In this document: piece by piece, positions 49,001-61,000 of the stretch
How the letters are laid out: each line of letters begins with the position of its first letter
Numbering within the stretch: position 1 is the first letter of the stretch
Origin: Paragonimus skrjabini miyazakii
Lineage: Eukaryota > Platyhelminthes > Trematoda > Plagiorchiida > Troglotrematidae
Length of the DNA stretch: 64,000 nt
Assembly: GCA_014338405.1 (NCBI GenBank)
Contig: JTDE01002059.1
Coordinates: forward strand, 33,550-97,549
Direction of reading: 5' to 3'
The notes under the pieces: model-generated
The model's input: only the letters and a program-made list of their open reading frames with translations
Told to the model about the DNA's origin: nothing
Database searches by the model: none
Program-made: the position numbers and the translations under genes

Positions 49001-52000
49001 TAGGTTTGTATAGCCTATTGCTTGGAGTTGACCATTGACCATTCAACACCCAGCAACCAGGTTGACCCGTGAAAGATTGTTCCATCGTCTATTACAATTT
49101 TGTTGAAACCAAGTTTTTATTATGTAAATTGATGTCCGCATTTTCTAGGAAACTGAACCGAAAATGTTTGCTGCAATGAAGAGCAAATATTTTTAAGATG
49201 ATCCGCCGACTATAAGAAAAAGGGACGATTAGGAAATTTTGCGTCCAAATCTGCAGATTACCACAACCAACAATGTGATTTTACTAGTTTTAAGTAGATT
49301 AAATTTGTTCTAAACAGTCGAATAAATGTCCGCATTACTGTTCAGCGTCCATACAAGCAGTTTCGTTCAACAACACCGACGATTTTGTTCGTTCTTAGAA
49401 CCGTGAATTTGCAAAGTGACAATTTAACATATTTTCGACGATATATCACTATTTTTTCAAAAAATCTACACCAACAGTTCTACATCAGGAAAGTGAGTTA
49501 TCTGTGGTTTGTTAGAAAACTATTATTTGTGATACAGAAGGAAACAATTCGTACTGCAGGAGAAACTGATAGAGTCCACTGATTTTTTGTGGGATTCTTG
49601 CGAATTGGAAATAATGTTCTTCTGTTGCACATCGACAAACTTCTGTATAAATAAACTACGGATTAAATTCCGGTGAACATTCTGAGAAGTTTGTTTGCAG
49701 CCACTGTGGATGTGAGTCGATTTGTTGGATCATCAAACGATGATTATGAAATGTGAACGGTTACATGAACTAATTGCACCAACAGAATTGTATAATCTTG
49801 CTAACCGGAAATAGATCAGTCTACAAACTGTATCCAGCTTCGTAAAGATTTAAAAGTCGAGTAGAAGCATAATGTGGTACACATGTGAGTTAACTGTGAA
49901 CACTCAATTTCCACAGTCACACGGCCGTGTAAATTCTTTATTTACGTTGTGGTACATATTACTATGCATAATTAGCATCTGCTAAATAGAGTTGTGCATT
50001 CCTCACTTGAAAATGAATAGTTGATTAATCGTCCATGATGTCAGTGATAGCATGAACATATTAATAAACTGTTCGGGATATTCTTGTTTCTGACGACTCT
50101 GTGACGTTCACGTAGACCGATGTAATAGCTGTTTTGCTCTGAAAGTTTCACTCCAAACGAATAGTATTTTGAGTTTTGTCCATTAGGTCAATTTAAGAAG
50201 ACAAAATACGAGGATGCGAGCTAATGTTTATGTTGTACAAGGATAGGGTGCTCATGTACATTTCCCCTTCTGCCAGGCAGCATGAAACCGGCGTATAGTA
50301 GAGGATGGAAACATTGAGATGATTCCCGAGTCGAGATGGGAACTGAGGGGGGTAGGATTGTTAGTAATCGAGTTCAAATTGAAACATGAATGAGAGGTAT
50401 CGGTGGGAAACGTTAGCAACTCTTTAACTAAGTACACCGTAACCGCAAGCAACTAGCTAGGATTCCGGTTGGACGATATATCTCTTCAGGGTTATCCGAA
50501 TGGTCATTTTGTTTGATAATTTCGAACAGTAGAGCCAGTGTACACATTAAGTCTTTACTCGAGAGTAACCATTGATTATGCTGTCACAAAGCGTTTAAAT
50601 ATTTTTTCGTGATACACAAGCCCTAACTTCGAGTGAATAATCTATGCACTTTAATTGGTGTCGTCAACTCATTGATCAACAGATAAGGATATGATTAGGA
50701 TCTTGTCAAGCTCTGTGCTTCAAAAAGTGCGGTAATTGAGGTGAGATTTGAGACACATTGATAACATCTCGTGAAGTGTCCAATACGCACCATTTTTATT
50801 TGAGCCAGACTGGAGTTAATGCCATGTATTCTAAACAATCGGCACAATCTACTATCGTAATTTTGAGGACAATCCTTTCAGTACTACAATTTTCAACATA
50901 TTTTTGTATCAGTCCCGTGTAACAGGAGTCTGGCACTTGCAAGTTGTGTTATTTTAAGAAAGAGTGACTACACATGAACAGAACCAGTTGGGACTTGTGA
51001 ATTCAACTAGCAAAAATCAGCCACCTTTCGGATGGCAAGCCATTAACATGTATTTAAGCAACTGGCCTATGGAAAGCATGTGAACAGAAATGTAAACGAT
51101 CACGTCATCCAATTAAAGAAGTTTAGTACACAGAAGTGCGTGAGTAACTTTATCACAGGCTTTGAAGGAAGCACGAGATCCAGTGTGAAACTACTTACCA
51201 ACATCAACCTCAACATTTTTTCGTTTTCTCTTCGGCCGGGCACAACCTCAATTTTGCCACCTCACTCATATATGAACAAATGGGATTGAAGCGCATAAGC
51301 CTAGAAAATGTGTTGCTTAAAGTTTAACTGCACATGCTGGAATGCTTCACCATTGATAACGTTCAGATTCAGTATAAACATGTAGAATTATACAGTTTCT
51401 TTCTAACAGTAGGCAGTCTTCCTTAATTTAACAAAGTCTTGAACGAAACATGCTCTACGAGACTGCTCGAGTCGAGCACTCAACAAACTTTCCATGATCT
51501 CGCCAACAAATCATGCCTACCTCTTCATTCTTGGGCTCACAATCTACAAGTTTGACAAGATGCATTGAAATAGTCAAACAGTATGGTGCAAAAACTTGTT
51601 AAAGCATTCTTATTTGATCAGGAAACAAATATAACTATTATCCAAAAACTGCATGTTGCATTATTTTTTGTGTTTCAGAGGTCGATTTAACCCCGGGTAA
51701 TTAGTTATTCATAGTAGTTTCATTCACTCAACCCTTGACTACAACACTACGCGGTATGACATACCAACTTGATGCTATAAGCCTAAAGTTATAAGCATTA
51801 ATTTGCATTGCGCTGTTTGTTGATCAATACCAGAATATTCCACGGCTTGCTAAACTAGGGTAGAATGTGCCCAACAAAAACTAAATGATTATTTCACGTA
51901 GTCCTTTGCGGTAAGCATTTTTGAAGTTTGGCCACACGAAGATAGCAACCAACTCTAACGTATACTGTGAGTGACTAATACTTTCGACATAAATCAACGG

Positions 52001-55000
52001 TTCTCTTTGAGTTCACTTGAAATGCATGTCTTCAAGCAGATGGCCCATGTTTGAAAACGGTTGAACATAGGCGATTATATTTGAGATACCGAAATACATT
52101 AGATACATCATGTTCTCTCGTCTTCGTTATTTTCACTATCATCTAAGCATGTTGATATGTAAGAAAAAATTAAACGGTAACACGGTGTGTACCTTCTCTT
52201 ACAGACATGATGGAGGCCGGTGCATGTGAGTTTCGTGATACCTCAAGCGATGCAAGCTACGGCATACTGTCCCTGAATTGTTGATCCAGTGTATTTTGCA
52301 AAGAACCTGAACAACTCTTGATTGATTGAGTCAGTTTTACAGAAACAAAGAGAAAACACTAGCATCCTTGTGATCTTTCAAATTCCTTCGAAAATCGGAC
52401 GCCAAGCATAAGTTGCCCGACGTTAACATTTAGTTCTCACATAAACTACGCCTTGTCCAAATTGAGTGAACAGAAACCACGATTTTACTCATACACAGAA
52501 CATTCTGTTCAGAGTATAAAAAGTGTATCATACACTTTTGATGATGTTGTTACTGGTAGTCTCTTGGACTCCATCCCAAGAAATGATGTCTTGAAAATAC
52601 GTGAAAGACGATTGCACGTAATATCATCTCGTGATTCGATATACAAACTTTACATTGATGATGTTTCAAGTTAACTGGCGAATGTTATTTTGCATCAGTG
52701 AACTATCAAATGAAGTTTGAGCACACAAGTCCCGCATTCTTTTAAGAAATACCAGTCACCGGTGATTTTATTCCTAGACGATCCTAACAACGGAAGTTAG
52801 GAAGGAACGTCAAAATGTCTGACGTAAACCTGCATAAAGAGGGTAAAATTATCAATTTTCTGATGAGTAGTAGGGGATTTTAATTTTCATATAGATTGAA
52901 CATCACCCACAATTGATCGCAGCTGTCACATTTTCATAGACTTTCCAGTCGACACCTTTCGAAAAGGACCACTAGACTGGAGTTTCGCTCTCATTACAGC
53001 TCGTCAGTAGTGCATATCATTGCCACTGCTGGGACTTGAACCACGAACACGCTGTCCATGAGGCAACCGTGTTTACCACTGCGCCATTGCCCTCAAATTA
53101 GGCACGACCGAATCATCATATGCGAACGCTCAACCACTTTTGCTTGTGAATAATGATCAGGTTGGCCGATCGCCTCGTAAGCAGAAACGGTTACTGTCTG
53201 TCAACTCCAGTCGATGACCCCTCGACTAGGACTTCTCTCCAAGTTGAAATCACAGAAATCATTGACTTGTGTTTTACTGATTCGCTACAAACGAGTAGTA
53301 GAAAGAACCTCATTCAACATAGCCTGGGAAATGTGCAACTGGTATTAAGTAGCTGCGGGAATTTTTATCAGAAAGACGTCGATGGATAGTGGTTAACGGA
53401 AATATGTCTAGAAAATGAAGCGCTAAACGTGAAAACTGCAATGCATGAAAAATACATAGTTCTGCATGTTTTATTCATCGGTGGTAATTTAAACGACAAA
53501 GTGAGTTGCAAACTAACATTTTGTGGCACTGATCTAAGTGATCAATTGTGCGTTCTCTAGGGCGTAATATGGAATCATTTCCCAATAGCGGCGACAGATA
53601 TAAAACCGATTATTCTGCCTGTCACATATTCTACCTTCTTAGTTGCCATTACAGTCTGCTCTCACCAACTGCCAAAGTTCCAAGGGACGGATATAAACCT
53701 CGCCATCAAAAGAACATTTGTTGATTGTGGATACCTAGAAAAACCTGTCTTTGCTGATCGTTAAACACATCCCAATAAGTGTGCAGCTAGAATACACTCT
53801 TCCCTCCTCACGTTAACCAATGGAAGAAACAAGTCACTGTTGGCTTCGTGCGACGTACCTTCTCTCTGTCTTGACAGAATATATGAACGTAACCCAAAAT
53901 TCAAAGTGTTATTACATCCACTGACTCATTTCACTTCACGTTATTGACATCCCATTTACATTGTGGAAAGTGTTTCCATTGCAGGAGGGATACAAAGAAT
54001 GAACACATTCCACACCAATCGTATCAAGCGACCAGAGCGTAGACACTTAGGTTGTCACGTTAGTGTGAAACGCTCAGTATGATGAAAATAAAGACCTTGA
54101 CATACTTGCGATTTTTGTGAGGACTAAGTTAGGAGTGCTGTCCAGTTTAAGACCACTTCATATCGATTAAAAAGACTGCACGTGTATTTTCATTCTGCCA
54201 ACCAACTTCAGTATTGGAAAAGGCATACAAAGGTAATCCTGAAACATTATTGAACTAAGCACGATGTTTTCTTCGCGTAACCACTTTGAATGTGAATACT
54301 AATTGAACTGCTAAATATTTGTCACCATCACCAAGTGGAAGTTTCTGTTGCTGTTGTATCATGTTGGTAGAACTGCTTTTAACTGGCAATCTATTTTAGC
54401 ATACAAAAAGATATATCAAGGTGAGGACATTCGTTGCCAATTCATTGTTTAGGATCATATTGAGCATTACGGAAAATAATGTTTGCATTCTGCTCCAGTT
54501 CGTAATAAACACAAAGTGTATCATTTTATAGGCTGATATTACTGCAATGGTGGAAATATATACTGTGTGAAACGTCATGCCTGTCTGTCCAAAAGTTTCG
54601 ACATTCAAATAACCCTGATAATCACGGGGTTTTACTTGCAGGTCTAAATTCAACCAGATCATTGTGGTTTACCTTCTTCTCGGTCTTGAGTTAAACAGAC
54701 ACACGTGAAACTGTCAAGACTGGAACGTGAAATTCGAATAATTTATCTGTTATTCAATCTCAGCGAAGATTAATCTTTCAAGATCGGTCTATATACCCGG
54801 TGGAAACGGCAAATGTAATGAGTTAAACGCCCCTGTTTACATAGAATGCACGTTGGTTCAACTGTTTTCACTTGAGACGTAACGACTGCTCCCGTGATCT
54901 CTAATGAGTACCTTGAGTAGCGGTTCGTGTTTGTAATCAAAGAAATGTGACTAGCTTTTCTAATCGACGTTCTTGAGTTCCTAGGAAATACACTGTACTA

Positions 55001-58000
55001 AATCACGTCAACCTCAGCTTACAAGCTACAGCAAATTGTAGTTGATTCTTTTGTTTGCAGGTTGAGGTAATGCATCCAGTGTTTAAATGCTTCAGTGAAA
55101 AATATAGAACATTTTTACTCAACAATTTCAATTCAATGCTTAGATCCATCCAAAATACGTGACTGCCGCTTACTCATAAAGTTTAGGAATATTTTTGTTA
55201 CAGCATATACAAAGGGGAGAACGCCTGATAACGGCTGACTTACAAACGTTCCAAGTGTGAATCATAGCAAGTAGCGACAACTCTAATCTTTGCTTCGAAG
55301 TCACAGAATTGCACTGCCCCTAGGGCGTTGAACTAGAGGAACGTTGACTTAAAAAGCACATATGCGGTACTTAAGACAAACGAGTGCTTTTGTGAAAAAC
55401 GGAAAGTTTCCAATATTACATTAAACTAAATAATATTTGGACTGAGTACAATTTGTTGTATCAAATTAATCAGGCATATATGTGGAAGCGGTATTGTCAG
55501 TTGTAAACGTGCTCCTGTTCTGAAAACAGAGTTTGACAACACCATTGTAAACTCTCAACATTCAACATTGATCGATTTATCCTACCCTATTGCGTCACAA
55601 CAATTTAAACAAATATCCATTTGCATTCGTTGGAAACAGCAGAGAGTTCCAAACCACCATTAAATGGGACCTCTCAAGAATTTTTAATGAACACAATTTA
55701 GCAGTCAAATTTGCATAGCAAACAAGTACCCACATTGGCCTTAATTGCATTCGGTGAATCTGCTGATTATCTCAACTCAACAAGAAATACTAGTGAACCC
55801 TACATATATGTGAAACAGAAAATGGTATTGCAAACTACTCAGACCGCAGTAACACCTCTACAATAGTGGAATATTTTGTCAAACAGATCCAGTTCCGGGG
55901 AAAAAGTCAGCAAAAGGTAAATCCGTTTAGTTTCCAATACCCAAATTCAATATCAATTAATGCACAGTGGATGGTTTCTGGTTTACAGCAATAAGTTGGT
56001 AAACGTTGCGAATATAATCTTTCCTGATGGACTAAATGAACAAGAGGTGAGAGGACTCTCGTTAAAATCCGTATCAGTGGCACATGGCTGAATCTCGCCT
56101 GTGATCAATACAATCCAGCTCAAACCCAAAGAATGACATGAAAAGTGCCAGTTTTAACGAATTGCCTACTCGTAACACCATCGGATTAATTTTGTCCACA
56201 ATGCATAGTATCATATTTGAAGGGTTAAACTACCCCAGGTGTGTTACTTACCATGGTGAAAATAACGGAGAAATCCCCTTCTCATATATAGCATCTTTGC
56301 TATAGGTGGAATCACAGTAGACAAAACTGTGTCTAATATAACATAGCCAAGCCAATAACAAAAAAATTCACTTTGCATCTGTTCTCCGTAGGTGTCAAAA
56401 TGAACCAGTCAGCAGCTCCACCGCTCTTCTCTCAACTAAATATTTAATGCGTGACGTGTACGCTTCGGGCCCGGAACCTTCCCGAAATATTTGGTATTCA
56501 CTTGTATGGTATAAGCAGGATGTAGGAACGTTGTCAACTACGCCGATATCATCAGCTGGTTTCGCACGATTCTTCCTCAAGTTTCGGACGTCCGCTTTAT
56601 CTGTAGATATTGGCATCTGTTTGTCCGACATCCTTGTGTAGACTTCGTTTTGAAGGGACTTCAAAAAAGTCGTCCGGATAACACAAGACTATCTAGCTAA
56701 CCATCCCAGTTGTTTCAGACGTTGTTATGTGTAAGCGCAACATTGTCAATGGTTCATGTGTGGGTGAATTGCACATAACTCAAAGTGGCTAACCATGGCT
56801 CACCTAGCGATCCGTGTTCGTTAGGCGTTTCGCTCTGTGATATTCATTGATTTCACCAATCTACACTGTAGGTATGTTCGGTGATGGTTAATCACCTTTG
56901 TGTCACGTCGTTACACACCCAAGACAGAAAAATATTAGACAAGCATATTTTCGGATAGGGCACGCGTCTTGTCATATATGTCAAGATGGAGAATGCACGT
57001 ACTCACTAACGGACATCAAAATGTCGCAGATAAGAGGGTTTTCTGAAAGCAGTTGCAAAGAAACACGGCTGTTCAGTTGAGACGGATGGAAATAAAGATA
57101 AATGAACGCTTTTAAGTCGGGCCAACATACTGCATCGTGAATATGATGTCAATCTTTAAAGAAAACCATTATGTTTCGACGTGTTAACGTTGTGAGTAAA
57201 CTGGTGTTTGGTAACGTTTCCGAAACGAATCAACTTTTCATTACATGTAACGTGACTCACGCAAATTTGGGCTGGCAACAAACTTTCGGAATAATGTACT
57301 TCACAAAATGTCACTAAGAAATCCAAAAACTGAAACATTAAAATTGTACACAGTTTGCCCATAAAATGCTAGCAATCACGACATGGTCAAACAATCCGTG
57401 GAACACAATCAGATTGATTGTTTTCCTCGTCCTTCCAACGTGATTGCGCTATTTTCGCGTTTTCACTAATGTTTAATATTCCTTTTCCATCGAGAATTCG
57501 TATGAAACTACGATAGACAGACATTGCACGATTCGTGTCCAAACCAGTTTTGCTGCATCCACATGAGTTCATAATACAGGCTATTAATATACCAATATTA
57601 GAAAACAAGCAAAATAGTACAGACAACACAATGCCACAGTTCGTAAAGCATTGACACTTGGCTTTCTCTTGTATAACGTTTGATTCCTGAGATCAACATG
57701 TGAATGTTCTGTATTAAGCATTCCATAAGTTGTGACAAAGTTTGTCCGAACAAATCTTGTGCAATATCATCCCATCGACTTCTTTATTCGCAACCATTTC
57801 GTATTCCGTAACTTCCAAAAATGTAATGTACTGCTGAAGAATTTCACGAACCAACACGATCAGCGAGTGATTTTATTTTTAAAGTCATGGCTCTCCTGAA
57901 ACATAAGTTTGATTTGGGGACAGCAGACCGAATGTAACTGATTATTTGAATCGAAAAATGGGTTTGATCTAGTAACTATTTACCGCTGGCCATTAACCAG

Positions 58001-61000
58001 TTAATGCCGGTTTTTCTCGCAATAACACTGGCTGTTTTGAAGAAGTTGTACAAGTTCAGAAACGAAGGACTTCAAGTTGTTTTTGTTACCTCATAGATTG
58101 TATGATTAATAATGATGGTCACGTTGTTCAAGCCATTATTAACAAAAATGAACTAACGATTACAGGATACGAATCACTTTCAAAATGTAAGCACCCTAAA
58201 CAGATAATATTGATTTGCATGCAACACAATGATCACTTATTGCAGAGTCAACTTTTAACATACATTCAAATAAAACTCTCAGACCGGTTGTACATAAGAT
58301 GCTGCCCGAAATAAAACTTCACAATAACCCATACATCAACATTTAAAAAACATACCAATAGGTTTTTGTATTTTCTAAACTAAAACCGGGGATTGGAATA
58401 GCATGATCCTAGTCAGCCCAGTTACGTACGAAGTCACACTTGATATGTGGAAATATAGCACGTTGGTGCAGTTATGCAAACATTCATCACATCCGTACAT
58501 AGAGGCTTTACGAAATCTTGTGAGTAGTTTGCCCGACAAAATAAATAAGCTTGGGCAGGTACATATGTGGAAGTCATATTATGTTGAGGGCGCTAGCAAA
58601 CTGGATTCAGTGAAGCACTATAATATTTTCCGAATGAAGTGACTGAGTCAAGAGTTTGCATCAAGTGGCGAGGAGTTTTTGCCAAAAATACTATTATTTT
58701 TGCAATTTACGAGGGTGCTATTGACCAGGGCGCTTTGCGGTTTAATCAGTATTATCACGCTGTTCATACTATAAAGCAAATTCTGAGTTAATTCTAGCTG
58801 GCTAACAACAAGGACACATGTATGAGAGAAGTAACTTACATACACTGACATAACAAATTTACTTTCGTTACTAACAAATGACTTGTTCCAGTAGAGTGTG
58901 TGAGAGTACTCCCACGCCCGATATCTGCATAATAACGGAAGGGATGCTATAACGATGCCAGAAGTTGAACAACGCCGTGTTCAACCTGGTTCCATACGTA
59001 AGAACCATCATCCAATAATCCGGATATCAGTGTCTACGGAAAACTTGTGGAGAGACGTTGCTTTTGTTTTGCCTTCAAATTCAAAGCCTTAAAATCAAAA
59101 GCTGGTTTAAAAAGTATTCCTATGCACGCCATCTATTTGGCTAGTGGATGTTTGCTTCAGGCTTCCCCTGTGTAATTGTTGTGCATTCTTCGGCTTATGA
59201 GCTTCACGTTCTTCGAAAACGATCGCACGTTTCACGATGGTAATAAGAAACTTCTGTTTGGCAAGTGTTGTTCACTGAGGAACGTATGTTCACCAGTGAT
59301 GCTGCGTTCCATTACTTCATTGGATGGGTAGAAGAAATCACGCTTTTTGAACTTTATAGATTCTAGGAATGCCAACAAAATTTCTTTCAACAACAGCTTT
59401 CAATTACTCGGTAGCATGAAGAACCAATTGTTGCATCAGTTTGGCCGAAAGTTTTGAAAGTGTGGAATGAACTTACTTGGAGCTTCCTCAGTGATTACTC
59501 CATCATCGAACCCAGACTGCAGAATGTGAACAAAAAATGCAATCTTCGATTCGCCGAGACTTGTCAGCTATCAATTATGCGAAAGCATACTCGCTTAGTT
59601 TTAAAGACAACTGTGCCTAAAAATAAACAGGTACGAGTAACCCTGTTCAGTTGCCTTCAAAACACTTTCCGTGCTACAAATACGAAATCATTCGTCTCAA
59701 TCCGAAATAAACACATATCCGACGTTCTTACGTTTCATTGTTTTGTCGAAATGCGATAAAACTATACAACTCAACGATCTCCGTAATCACTTGAGATTAA
59801 ACCAATTGCTGGCATCCTACAATGTATGTCTCTTTGTTAAAAATGAATATATAAACGATGAATTTTATCACCATTGCTGACCACCGTTGGTAATATTTCA
59901 CGACCTAATGAGACTTAATGATCTATACAGGATGGGATATTGATTAACCTATGGCCGGAATGATAAAACTTCTGGGCTCTCATGCTGGGTCAGCAAATTA
60001 GTGGAAGTTGCAGCTAACTTGAGCATAATTTAGATACGGTTTTTGTATTTTAAAAATGGATCGTTCATTCAATAAAATCCGGTGTCACATAGCCGAGTGT
60101 ATGCAAACAGAACTTACAAATTGAATAATAATATTTTGCTCCAAATAATGAGTGAGATGGTTTCAATTGTATCTTACTTTGTTTCTAGCTGAAAAATTGG
60201 GTAAGTAGTTGCGTTCCTTTTCACGCAAACGTTAATCAGCCGGATAGAACGTGCAGTTTGATGATAAAATGAATTAACGTGAAGTCTAACACTAGGGTCG
60301 CGTGTTTATATATTTCACAGGTAGCCTGGGTTAAATCCGTCAGATTAGAGTGCTTTTGATTAACAAATGACCCTTAGGAATGCTACCGTCGGCTGAAGAA
60401 CACGATAATGAATTAACGTGAATTCGAACACCGTGGTCGCGTGTTAATACAATACACAGGTAGCCTGGTTGAAATTCTTCAGATTTGAGTATATTTGATT
60501 GACAAATTGCCTCTAAGAATGCTATCGTCGGCTGAAAGAACCGATAACGTTTTCGAAGCATGTGCTTAGTAATTTGCAAAATTTGTAATACACACCTTGT
60601 GTTCACTCTGATGTATGCGAAGGGACTTTGAGATAAATTTGACCTGCCGTCAACTGTTGCACTTTTCAGCTTTACCGAAGGGTTAATTAGTCACTCTGTA
60701 CCTAAATATGATTGTCAATTATGTGGTAGTACTTGTGAACGGTACGTAACATTGCAACCGAAGAAATAATTTTATCGGTAACAGTCGACTGTTTGTCGGT
60801 GTGTGCGTGATAAACGTTAATCGCCTGTCGGGTTCGTACACATTGTATATATATATATATATAGAATATAATCCATAGACTACACTTCTGATGCTATCTA
60901 TACATGCAAGTCAGTTTATCAAGTACATCGATCCTGAAAACTCTACCTAAATTACTTTCATTCTGGAGATGTTATATCTGTTCTGGTTGGCCTAAAGGCT

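Noticed and set aside
49690..49712. 11-nt candidate exon between gtttgtttgcag and GTGAGT
   Set aside because: Strong sites, but 11 nt would shift the frame, unlike every other exon in the locus.
52930..53095. functional tRNA gene
   Set aside because: A and B boxes are good, but there is no clean acceptor stem, and the hammerhead-bearing tail shows that it is a SINE.
54520..54548. 18-nt candidate exon after ttttatag
   Set aside because: Contains TGA in the required phase.
58003..58095. ATG with hydrophobic start (MPVFLAITLAVLKK) as a third MEG start
   Set aside because: No phase-1 donor of usable quality follows; available GT sites give the wrong phase.
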